Shown here: positions 1 to 6,069 of the stretch, piece by piece
How positions within the stretch are numbered: position 1 is the stretch's first letter
How the letters are laid out: each line of letters opens with the position of its first letter
Assembly: GCA_030836725.1 (NCBI GenBank)
Contig: JAUPLV010000068.1
Coordinates: 1-10,933 of the forward strand
DNA from: Pseudomonadota bacterium
GTDB taxonomy: Bacteria > Pseudomonadota > Gammaproteobacteria > Burkholderiales > Thiobacillaceae
DNA: 10,933 nucleotides
Reading direction: 5' to 3'
Translations under genes and position numbers: made by a program
Notes under the pieces: generated by a model
What the model was told of the DNA's origin: nothing
Seen by the model: the letters and a program-made list of their open reading frames with translations, nothing else
Database searches by the model: none

Positions 1-115
1 CGCGATTCAACCAGTCCATGGCGCCGTTGTCGGCGCCAACGACCCCGGACCAAGCCAGCAAACCCGCCAGACATGCGGCCATGCAGCCCGACCGCCAGGC
101 AAGCACTCCCTGCAT
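1..115 (-). CDS. rseB: RseB/MucB periplasmic sigma-E regulator, N-terminus only
   Basis: Partial gene: only the first 38 residues lie in the window and the rest runs off position 1. The reading frame starts at an ATG whose A overlaps the last base of the rseA stop codon (TGATG), a typical translational coupling. The N-terminus is a signal peptide with a hydrophobic core (residues about 10-26, CMAACLAGLLAWSGVVG) and a likely cleavage after GA at about residue 28. It is followed by DNGAMDWLNR, which resembles the mature start of RseB/MucB proteins. In the family, RseB binds the periplasmic part of RseA, shields it from DegS-type proteolysis and senses mislocalised lipoproteins or LPS. The identity rests on the signal peptide, the WLNR motif and the position after rpoE-rseA. 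The protein body is not visible. Confidence 0.8.
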   Translation of the reverse strand, partial: MQGVLAWRSGCMAACLAGLLAWSGVVGADNGAMDWLNR

Positions 116-654
116 CAGCGCGGCTCCACCACGACTGCGACCGTGCGCTGATAGGGCGACATCACCGCCATCGGCGCAAATTCCTGATGTGCTACCAGGT
201 AGTCCGCCAGAAGGGCGTCATCACGCTCCGGATCCGTTTTCAGCGCCGCTTGCTGGAAGCCTGCCGGCGCCACCATCGGCGCCCGCGTATCCGACATCAG
301 GCCGCTGATGGAAACCACGCCCCATACCGCGAACGATGCCAACGACGCCACGGCCACACGCTGCGGCCACACGCTGCGGCGCGGTGCGAGCACGGTCGGT
401 TCGGTGGCCAGTTGCTCCGAGAAGCGCGCCATGAAATCGTCCGAGGCCGGCGCCACGCCGCGCATCAGGTCGCCAATCAGATGATATTCGGACCAGTTTT
501 GCCGCAAGGTTTCGTCTCGACTCAGCGCCATGACGCAGGCGTCGGTTTCGCCGCGTGCCGTTTCGCCATCGAGTGCCGCCGACAGCATCAACAGCGGGTC
601 GTCGTCGGCCTGGCGGGTCTGGGGATAAAAGTCCGATTTGAGAAGTGCTGACAT
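115..654 (-). CDS. rseA: RseA/MucA-type anti-sigma-E factor
   Basis: Inner-membrane anti-sigma factor that holds RpoE inactive until regulated proteolysis releases it. The cytoplasmic N-terminal domain carries the family motif around residues 53-66 (NWSEYHLIGDLMRG), which contacts the sigma factor. One membrane segment follows at about residues 100-119 (VAVASLASFAVWGVVSISGL), then a periplasmic tail of about 60 residues. The length of 179 aa suits the family. A GTG three codons upstream (663) is also open, but I chose the ATG at 654 because AAAGGTGG lies 5 nt before it. The start is 2 nt after the rpoE stop and the stop overlaps the rseB start, so the three genes form one operon in the order sigma, anti-sigma, modulator. 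Sequence outside the motif is divergent, as is usual for RseA. Confidence 0.9.
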   Translation of the reverse strand: MSALLKSDFYPQTRQADDDPLLMLSAALDGETARGETDACVMALSRDETLRQNWSEYHLIGDLMRGVAPASDDFMARFSEQLATEPTVLAPRRSVWPQRVAVASLASFAVWGVVSISGLMSDTRAPMVAPAGFQQAALKTDPERDDALLADYLVAHQEFAPMAVMSPYQRTVAVVVEPR

Positions 655-656
655 GC

Positions 657-1253
657 TTACCACCTTTTATCCTGACTGGTGCCCAGCATCGGGCGTATCT
701 TTTCCGCGATGGCCTCGCGCGCGCGAAAAATCCGCGATCGCACGGTGCCGATTGGACACTCCATCATCTGCGCGATTTCCTCGTAGCTCATACCTTCGAT
801 TTCGCGCAAAGTGATGGCCGTCCGCAATTCCTCTGGCAGGGCATCCACTGCCTCATTAACCGCTTTGGCGATCTGCTTGGTCTGGAGTTCCGCGTCCGGC
901 GTCGCGATATCCCGCAACAGGTCGCCTTCCTCGTAATTCTCCGCATCTTCCGACTGCACGTCGCTCGACACTGGCTGGCGCTTGCGCGCCACCAGGTAGT
1001 TTTTGGCGGTGTTGACGGCTATCCGGTACAGCCAGGTATAGAACGCACTCTCGCCGCGGAAACCCGGCAACGCACGGTAAGCCTTGATGAAAGCTTCCTG
1101 CGTGATGTCTTCCACCTCCGCCGCATCGCGCACCATGCGCGACAGCAACCGCCCGAGCTTGCGGTGATACTTGATCACCAATAGCTCGAAAGCGCGCTTG
1201 TCGCCCTGCTGGGCGCGTTCGACCAACACCTGATCCAGTTCGCGGTCCGACAT
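657..1253 (-). CDS. rpoE: RNA polymerase sigma factor RpoE (ECF, sigma-E/AlgU type)
   Basis: Extracytoplasmic-function sigma factor that directs RNA polymerase to envelope-stress promoters. At 198 aa it has the two expected domains. Region 2 lies at about residues 22-93, with the DNA-melting part EVEDITQEAFIKAYRALPGF and TWLYRIAVNTAKNYL. Region 4 lies at about 133-185, with the helix-turn-helix MSYEEIAQMMECPIGTVRSR. The acidic linker between them (about 97-125) is normal. The ATG at 1253 is supported by GGGAG 3 nt upstream. The order rpoE-rseA-rseB and the divergent nadB identify it as the RpoE/AlgU group rather than another ECF sigma factor. Autoregulation is likely for this group, and a weak sigma-E-like promoter is listed upstream. 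Confidence 0.96.
   Translation of the reverse strand: MSDRELDQVLVERAQQGDKRAFELLVIKYHRKLGRLLSRMVRDAAEVEDITQEAFIKAYRALPGFRGESAFYTWLYRIAVNTAKNYLVARKRQPVSSDVQSEDAENYEEGDLLRDIATPDAELQTKQIAKAVNEAVDALPEELRTAITLREIEGMSYEEIAQMMECPIGTVRSRIFRAREAIAEKIRPMLGTSQDKRW
660..667 (-). promoter_or_regulatory. Ribosome binding site that decides the rseA start
   Basis: AAAGGTGG on the minus strand lies 5 nt before the ATG at 654 and overlaps the alternative GTG at 663. This favours the ATG as the rseA start. The site lies just upstream of and beside the rpoE stop codon, so rseA translation is probably coupled to rpoE. Confidence 0.6.
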
Positions 1254-1311
1254 ATCTCCCTGCTGCTTTTTTGATTATGTTGAAGTATACGTGACCGCAT
1301 CATTCACGGTG

Positions 1312-1338
1312 TGGGAGCGAGCCCTGGTGAAAAAGTTC
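1312..1338 (-). promoter_or_regulatory. Candidate sigma-E promoter for rpoE operon
   Basis: On the minus strand, TGAACTT (hexamer GAACTT at 1338-1333) matches the -35 core of sigma-E/AlgU promoters (GAACTT). Sixteen bases later TCCCA (1316-1312) stands where TCTGA or TCCAA is expected. Transcription would begin near 1305, about 50 bases before the rpoE ATG. The -35 match is good and the spacing is right, but the -10 matches only in part. I saw no convincing sigma-70 promoter in the same stretch. The rest of the 163-bp intergenic region holds no gene. Confidence 0.35.
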
Positions 1339-1348
1339 ACCCTCCGTA

Positions 1349-1370
1349 TTCAATTCAGCTTCAATTCAGC
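1349..1370. repeat. Perfect 11-bp tandem repeat between rpoE and nadB
   Basis: The unit TTCAATTCAGC occurs twice with no gap (1349-1359 and 1360-1370), so equivalent bases are about one helical turn apart on the same DNA face. It lies just upstream of the candidate rpoE -35 element and 46 bp before the nadB ATG, a suitable place for a regulator binding site. No known operator was recognised and the copy number of two could be chance. Confidence 0.6.
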
Positions 1371-1416
1371 GAGGTTATTCGTGCAAGGCCCAAGCCTGAT
1401 ATCATCGCCCGACACC

Positions 1417-3042
1417 ATGCACCGACACGACGTCCTCATTCTCGGCAGCGGCCTCGCGGCGCTGACCACCGCGCTCAAACTTGCCGACCAGCGCCGCGTC
1501 GCCATTGTCACCAAGCGCCAGATGACCGACGGCGCCAGCGACTGGGCCCAGGGCGGGATTGCGGCTGCCGTCGATAATGGCGATTCGGTGGAGGCGCACG
1601 TCCACGACACCCTGATCGCCGGCGCCGGTCTCTGTGACGAAGCGGTGACCCGGCTGGTGGCCAGCCAGGCGCGCGATATGATCGCCTGGCTGGCGCAGAA
1701 CGGCGTCGCCTTCACCCCCGACCCGCAGATGCCCGGCGGGCTGCATCTGGCGCGCGAAGGCGGCCATTCCAAACGCCGCGTGGTGCACGCGGCGGACGCC
1801 ACCGGGCACGCCGTGCAAACCAGCCTGCTCGATCGCGTGCGCGCCCATCCCAATATCGATACCTTCGAGCAGCACGTCGCCATCGATCTCATTTCCGGCA
1901 AGCGGGCGGGGGGACGGGAGCAGCAGATTCACGGCGCCTATGCGCTGAACAAGGCCACCGGCGAGGTCGAAACCTTCGCCGCCGGCCACACCGTGCTGGC
2001 CACCGGCGGTGCCGGCAAGGTCTATCTCTATACCACCAACCCCGACACCGCGACCGGCGACGGCATCGCGATGGCGTGGCGGGCCGGCTGCCGGGTCGCC
2101 AACCTGGAATTCGTGCAGTTCCATCCCACCTGCCTGTATCACCCGCACGCTAAATCCTTCCTCATCAGCGAGGCGGTGCGCGGCGAAGGCGGCCATCTGC
2201 TGCTGCCCGACGGCAGCCGCTTCATGCACCTGCACGATCAGCGAGCCGAACTCGCGCCGCGCGACGTGGTGGCCCGCGCGATCGACTTCGAGATGAAGAA
2301 ACGCGGTATCGACTGCGTCTATCTCGACATCAGCCACAAGCCGGCCGGCTTCGTTCGCGAGCATTTCCCGATGATTCATCGCCGCTGCCTCGAACTCGGA
2401 ATCGACATCACACGGCAACCGATCCCGGTGGTTCCGGCGGCGCATTACACCTGCGGCGGCGTGGTCGCCGACATCAATGCGCGCACCGACCTGTCCAACC
2501 TGCACGCGGTGGGCGAAGTCACGTTCACCGGCCTGCATGGCGCCAACCGTCTGGCATCGAATTCGCTGCTGGAGTGCCTGGTGTTCGGACACGCCGCCGC
2601 CGCCGACATTCTGGCCACGCCGCCCGCACCGGCGCTGGACCTGCCGCCTTGGGACGCTTCGCGCGTCACCGACCCCGACGAGGAGGTGGTGATTTCGCAC
2701 AACTGGGACGAACTGCGGCGCTTCATGTGGGATTACGTCGGCATCGTGCGCACCAACAAGCGGCTGACGCGCGCGTCGCACCGCATCCGCCTGCTGCGCA
2801 CCGAAATCGACGAGTTTTATCGCAACTTCCGCGTCAGCAACGACCTGATCGAACTGCGCAATCTGGTGCAAAGCGCCGACCTCATCGTGCGCTGCGCCCA
2901 GTTGCGCCAGGAAAGCCGCGGCCTGCACTATAGTCGCGACTATCCGGAGACTCTGCCGATTGCCGGCAACACGGTGCTCAACCCGCGCCCGGGGACGATG
3001 TGCCCGAGCGTGTGCGGCGTCTCCAGCGAAGCGACACCCTGA
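1417..3042 (+). CDS. nadB: L-aspartate oxidase
   Basis: Flavoenzyme that oxidises L-aspartate to iminoaspartate, the first step of de novo NAD synthesis (NadA and NadC follow). The FAD-binding dinucleotide motif is at residues 7-12 (LILGSG), followed by SDWAQGGIAAA (41-51) and the substrate-region REGGHSKRRVVHAADATG (113-130). Further on are HPTCLYHP, the SEAVRGEGG segment and the family signature TGLHGANRLASNSLLE. The length is 541 aa, close to the usual 540. The ATG at 1417 starts the FAD fold correctly, but it has no clear ribosome binding site. An in-frame GTG at 1381 has GAGG 6 nt upstream and would add 12 residues. The C-terminal residues after the conserved ESRGLHYSRDYPE form an unusual tail that overlaps the convergent ygfX-like gene. 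Succinate dehydrogenase and fumarate reductase flavoproteins are relatives, but the sequence is clearly NadB. Confidence 0.96.
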   Translation: MHRHDVLILGSGLAALTTALKLADQRRVAIVTKRQMTDGASDWAQGGIAAAVDNGDSVEAHVHDTLIAGAGLCDEAVTRLVASQARDMIAWLAQNGVAFTPDPQMPGGLHLAREGGHSKRRVVHAADATGHAVQTSLLDRVRAHPNIDTFEQHVAIDLISGKRAGGREQQIHGAYALNKATGEVETFAAGHTVLATGGAGKVYLYTTNPDTATGDGIAMAWRAGCRVANLEFVQFHPTCLYHPHAKSFLISEAVRGEGGHLLLPDGSRFMHLHDQRAELAPRDVVARAIDFEMKKRGIDCVYLDISHKPAGFVREHFPMIHRRCLELGIDITRQPIPVVPAAHYTCGGVVADINARTDLSNLHAVGEVTFTGLHGANRLASNSLLECLVFGHAAAADILATPPAPALDLPPWDASRVTDPDEEVVISHNWDELRRFMWDYVGIVRTNKRLTRASHRIRLLRTEIDEFYRNFRVSNDLIELRNLVQSADLIVRCAQLRQESRGLHYSRDYPETLPIAGNTVLNPRPGTMCPSVCGVSSEATP

Positions 3043-3409
3043 TCCGGCGCAAGTCGTCGGCACTCGCGCTGTCGGGCAGCAGGATCAGAACGCGGACAGG
3101 AGGCTGGCCGCTCCGGTAACGCAAGACGATGAGCGCGGTTGAAACAAAACTGTCGCCCCGCACTTCTACATCCCCCCATTCCCCGGACACCTCCATGCCT
3201 TGCAGCCGGCCATCGGCGGCAATCCGCAACCGCGGCAATCGCAATACATGCCGCCAGCTCTTCGCGCCCGCCCCCAGAACCACCGCCCCCAGAATCGGCC
3301 CAATGCCGGACGGCAGGCTGGCAAGTCCGATGGCAAGCAGCGCCAGCACGATCATTCCCGCCAGCAACAGCCCCAACCGGCGCGAGGGTTTGAGTTCAAT
3401 CTCGCGCAT
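2978..3409 (-). CDS. ygfX: YgfX-like small membrane protein (CptA family)
   Basis: Small protein of 143 aa resembling YgfX/CptA (Pfam Cpta_toxin). The N-terminus begins with the typical IELKPSRRL, followed by a membrane hairpin at about residues 12-32 and 35-50. A soluble domain then carries DGRL (67-70), VLRYRSG (95-101) and LPDSASADDLRRIRVSLRW (111-129), matching the usual end of the family. In E. coli YgfX has been described both as a toxin affecting cytoskeletal proteins and as a partner of SdhE (YgfY), the flavinylation factor of succinate dehydrogenase. No sdhE is in this window. The last 14 residues, basic and Ser/Gly-rich, extend past the usual end. The final 65 bp overlap nadB on the other strand. 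The ATG at 3409 starts at the conserved motif; a GTG at 3421 is possible. Neither start has a strong ribosome binding site. Confidence 0.78.
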   Translation of the reverse strand: MREIELKPSRRLGLLLAGMIVLALLAIGLASLPSGIGPILGAVVLGAGAKSWRHVLRLPRLRIAADGRLQGMEVSGEWGDVEVRGDSFVSTALIVLRYRSGQPPVRVLILLPDSASADDLRRIRVSLRWRRRTRSGTSSPGAG

Positions 3410-3461
3410 CAGCGTGTACACTTTTGGACTTCATCGCACCTCTTTCTGACTGGACCGCATT

Positions 3462-4490
3462 GTGATCGAATCCTGGAAAACTTTTCTGCAAACGCAAGGC
3501 GCGGTAATCGAAGGCAGCACCGTGCTGAACTATGGCGATGCGTCGGCCGAGCGGGAAGCCGCGGCGGGCGGCACCATTGTGGCGGATTTATCCCAACTCG
3601 GCGTCATCGCATTCCGGGGCGAGGAAACCGCCAGCTTCCTGCAGGGCCAGCTTACCAACGACATCCGCTCGCTGCACACCGATGCCGCGCAATGGAACGG
3701 CTACTGCAGCCCCAAGGGACGTCTGCTGGGCAATTTTCTGATGTGGCGCCAGGGCGAGGATTACTGCCTGCAACTCTCGGGCGACATCCTGGCTGGCGTG
3801 CTGAAGCGATTGTCCATGTTCGTCCTGCGGGCGAAGACAAAAGGCCGCGATGCCAGCGACGAAACCGTGCGGCTGGTGGTGGCGGGCAAGCAGGCACGGG
3901 CCGCTGTGAGTGCCGCGATGGGCGCCGTGCCGGAAGCCGCGATGCGTTCGGTCGCAGTCGAGGCCGGCCAGGTGATACGCCTCGGCGACGACAAATTCGT
4001 GCTGTCGATTGCGCCCAAACGTGCCGCCGCAGCGTGGCAAATCCTGCGCCAGTCAGCCACCCCGGTCGGCGCCCCGGTATGGGACTGGCTACGGCTCAAC
4101 GCTGGCATTCCGATGATCGTCGCCGCCACCCAGGAGCAGTTCGTTCCGCAGATGGTGAATCTTGAAATCATCGGCGGCGTCAGCTTCCAGAAAGGCTGCT
4201 ACCCCGGCCAGGAAATCGTCGCCCGCAGCCAATACCTGGGCAAATTCAAACGCCGCATGTACCTGGCCCATGTCGATGCGCCCGCCGCAGCGGGCGACAA
4301 TCTGTACAGCGCCAACCTGGATGGACAGGCCTGTGGCGCCGTGGTCAATGCGGCGCCGGCGCCGGCTGGCGGCTTTGATCTGCTGGCCGTGATCCAGATC
4401 GAAAGCGCGAACACTCAAACCCTGCATCTGGGAACGCTCGACGGCGCCGCATTGAGCCTGAAACCGCTGCCCTACGCACTGCCAGAATAG
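3462..4490 (+). CDS. ygfZ: Folate-binding protein YgfZ (Fe-S cluster repair/maintenance)
   Basis: Tetrahydrofolate-dependent protein of the aminomethyltransferase (GcvT-like) fold that supports the activity of several Fe-S enzymes, including the tRNA methylthiolation enzyme MiaB in E. coli. The signature KGCYPGQE is at residues 244-251 with the redox-sensitive Cys246. Other family segments are FLQGQLTNDI (59-68), YCSPKGRLLGNF (81-92) and the domain start DWLRLNAGIP (208-217). The length is 342 aa, in the normal range. The start is GTG at 3462, giving an N-terminus (IESWKTFLQTQGA) typical of betaproteobacterial members. No strong ribosome binding site precedes it. The gene is divergent from the ygfX-like gene with about 50 bp between starts, so both promoters must lie in that short gap. 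It is followed by the DsrC-like gene on the same strand after 129 bp. Confidence 0.95.
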   Translation: MIESWKTFLQTQGAVIEGSTVLNYGDASAEREAAAGGTIVADLSQLGVIAFRGEETASFLQGQLTNDIRSLHTDAAQWNGYCSPKGRLLGNFLMWRQGEDYCLQLSGDILAGVLKRLSMFVLRAKTKGRDASDETVRLVVAGKQARAAVSAAMGAVPEAAMRSVAVEAGQVIRLGDDKFVLSIAPKRAAAAWQILRQSATPVGAPVWDWLRLNAGIPMIVAATQEQFVPQMVNLEIIGGVSFQKGCYPGQEIVARSQYLGKFKRRMYLAHVDAPAAAGDNLYSANLDGQACGAVVNAAPAPAGGFDLLAVIQIESANTQTLHLGTLDGAALSLKPLPYALPE

Positions 4491-4562
4491 ATGAGGACGG
4501 CCCGTGTCCATTGCCGCACCGCACAGGCCATTTCAAACCGCTCCCGACAGGAGAGGGCCGCC

Positions 4563-4590
4563 TTGGTTTTTTGTCCAGGCGTCCTATAAA
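4563..4590 (+). promoter_or_regulatory. Candidate sigma-70 promoter of the DsrC-like gene
   Basis: TTGGTT (4563-4568) and TATAAA (4585-4590) are separated by 16 bp in the 129-bp gap after ygfZ. The -10 matches consensus at 5 of 6 bases and the -35 at 3 of 6. Transcription would start near 4597, leaving a short leader that contains the AAGGAG ribosome binding site (4608-4613). This suggests that the DsrC-like gene can be expressed independently of ygfZ. Confidence 0.45.
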
Positions 4591-4619
4591 GAAATCCCTG
4601 TTAGTGTAAGGAGACCATC

Positions 4620-4982
4620 ATGCTGGACATCAACAAAATGGTGGCGCAGGAAAGTGCGGAATCCGCTACGCGCGGCCATCTGGTCGAGTTGGAGCCCTGG
4701 ACGGAAGAACAGGCCATCGACATGGCGCGACAGGATGGCCTGGAGTTGACCGACGATCATCTGGGCATCATTCGCTATCTGCGCGACTGCTACGCCGATC
4801 ATGGCGGCGCCGTCAACGCGCGCATGCTGACGAACTCGCTGGAAGAGGAATTTGCCGGTTTGGGCGGGCACCGATATCTGTACCAGCTGTTTCCGATGGG
4901 GCCGATCGCCCAGGCGAGCCGCTATGCCGGATTGCCGATGCCGCCGGGAACGCTTGATCCGTCGTTCGGTTCAACGCATTGA
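4620..4982 (+). CDS. DsrC/TusE-family protein lacking both functional cysteines (RspA-like)
   Basis: Small 120-aa protein of the DsrC/TusE sulfur-carrier family. Conserved family stretches are PWTEEQAIDMARQDGLELTD (26-45), IIRYLRDCYADHGG (50-63), RML (68-70) and the C-terminal block RYLYQLFPMGPIAQ (85-98) followed by AGLP (103-106). In this family DsrC carries two cysteines 10 residues apart in the C-terminal arm and TusE keeps only the last one. Here the first position is Ser100 and the second is Thr111, so neither is present. The chain continues 9 residues past the second site (LDPSFGSTH). The only cysteine, Cys57, lies in a helix region and is not a known carrier site. Persulfide transfer in the usual way is therefore unlikely. 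The cysteine-less class has been named RspA and proposed to be regulatory, with no firm function. The ATG has AAGGAG 6 nt upstream. Confidence 0.88.
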   Translation: MLDINKMVAQESAESATRGHLVELEPWTEEQAIDMARQDGLELTDDHLGIIRYLRDCYADHGGAVNARMLTNSLEEEFAGLGGHRYLYQLFPMGPIAQASRYAGLPMPPGTLDPSFGSTH

Positions 4983-4998
4983 TACCGGTTCTGCGTTC

Positions 4999-6066
4999 TC
5001 AGGCGACCTCCTCCACCGGCACTCGCGCTGCCAGGGCGCAGAGCAGTTCGTAACTGCTGGTGCCGGAAGCCACCGCGACTGCGTCGACCGGCAGCCCTTC
5101 CCCCCACAGCACTACCGGGCTGCCGATACCGGCATCGGCGCAGCCGCTCAAATCAACGCACAGCATGTCCATCGACACCCGTCCCAGGGTTCGGCTGACA
5201 CGGCCGTTGACCAGGACCGGCGTGCCGGTCGGCGCGTGGCGCGGGTAACCGTCGGCGTAGCCGCAGGCGACCACGCCCAGCCGCATGGCGCGTTCGGCTC
5301 GAAACAGTTGGCCATATCCCACGCCCTCGCCCGGCTGCAGTGTCTGAACGCTGATGATTTCCGAACGGAGGGTCATCGCCGGACGCAGCCCAAGCTGCTC
5401 CGCCGACACCTCGGCAAACGGCGAAGCGCCATACAGCATGAGGCCCGGCCGCACCCAGTCGCCCAAGGTGCTCGGGTAACGCAACAACGCGGCCGAATTG
5501 GCGCTGCTCCACGGCAGGCCGTGTCCGGCCAATTCCCGCAGAAACGGCTGCAACTGCCAGTCCACGCCGGCTGCTTCGTCCGCTTCGGCAAAGTGCGTCA
5601 TCAGGGTGATGCCGGCTATGTTGTTCAGGTTTTTTGCCCGTGCCACGATGGCGGCATGATCGGCAAGCGGAAAACCCAGCCGGTGCATGCCGCTGTCGAA
5701 TTTTAGAAAAACCCGAACCGGACGTGCCGGTGGATGCCGCCGCCACCAGTCGAGTTGCGCGACGTGATGCAGAACCGGCCACAAATCGAACTCGGCACAG
5801 CGTGCGATTTCATCCGCGCCGAAGATCCCTTCGAGCATCAGGATGGGCTGCTCCACTCCCATCAGCCGCAGCTTGGCGGCCTCCTCCAGCGTCAGAACGG
5901 CAAAGCCGTCAGCCGCTGCCAAGGCGCGCCGAGCACGTGAAAGCCCATGACCATAGGCGTTGGCCTTGATCACCGCGAATACGCGCGCCGCTCCGGCATG
6001 GCTTTTCGCCACCCGCAGGTTATGCGTCATCGCGCCAGCCGATATCCGCGCCTGGATGGGCCGCAT
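4999..6066 (-). CDS. alr: Alanine racemase
   Basis: PLP-dependent enzyme that interconverts L- and D-alanine, supplying D-alanine for peptidoglycan. The PLP-binding lysine is Lys34 in AVIKANAYGHG (31-41) and the second catalytic base is Tyr251 in GEGVGYGQLF (247-255 region). Other conserved parts are KFDSGMHRLGF (122-132), GYADGYPR (269-276) and GRVSMDM (295-301). The length of 355 aa is typical. The start lies 3 nt after the dnaB stop, with no clear ribosome binding site of its own, so translation is probably coupled to dnaB. Its 3' end faces the DsrC-like gene with only 16 bp between the stops, and I see no convincing terminator there. The sequence does not show whether it is the biosynthetic (Alr) or catabolic (DadX) type, but the dnaB-alr linkage favours Alr. 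Confidence 0.96.
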   Translation of the reverse strand: MRPIQARISAGAMTHNLRVAKSHAGAARVFAVIKANAYGHGLSRARRALAAADGFAVLTLEEAAKLRLMGVEQPILMLEGIFGADEIARCAEFDLWPVLHHVAQLDWWRRHPPARPVRVFLKFDSGMHRLGFPLADHAAIVARAKNLNNIAGITLMTHFAEADEAAGVDWQLQPFLRELAGHGLPWSSANSAALLRYPSTLGDWVRPGLMLYGASPFAEVSAEQLGLRPAMTLRSEIISVQTLQPGEGVGYGQLFRAERAMRLGVVACGYADGYPRHAPTGTPVLVNGRVSRTLGRVSMDMLCVDLSGCADAGIGSPVVLWGEGLPVDAVAVASGTSSYELLCALAARVPVEEVA

Positions 6067-6069
6067 GGC

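Noticed and set aside
1402..3063. Long open frame (about 550 codons) antisense to nadB
   Set aside because: It runs in the frame opposite nadB where high third-position GC removes stop codons. Its product is low-complexity, rich in Ala/Gly/Arg/His, with no recognisable domain, while nadB on the other strand is unambiguous.
3414..3421. 8-bp palindrome GTGTACAC between ygfX and ygfZ
   Set aside because: Short enough to occur by chance, and no matching operator motif was recognised.
3200..4165. Plus-strand open frame of about 320 codons across the ygfX/ygfZ region
   Set aside because: It is out of frame with ygfZ and antisense to ygfX, has an Arg/Gly/His-rich composition and matches no family. 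ygfZ explains the same bases.
4499..4572. Possible terminator after ygfZ (CGGCCC ... GGGCCG then T6)
   Set aside because: The arms are only 6 bp and about 50 nt apart, which does not make a credible intrinsic terminator. The T-run more likely belongs to the promoter region of the DsrC-like gene.
4974..4998. Inverted repeat AACGCA/TGCGTT between the DsrC-like gene and alr as a shared terminator
   Set aside because: Six-bp arms with a 13-nt loop and no T-run on either strand.
4852..5706. Plus-strand frame of about 280 codons through the DsrC-like gene end and antisense to alr
   Set aside because: Shadow frame: no ribosome binding site and no domain, and both overlapped genes are well conserved. 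I also checked whether it could supply a missing C-terminal cysteine to the DsrC-like protein, and it does not.
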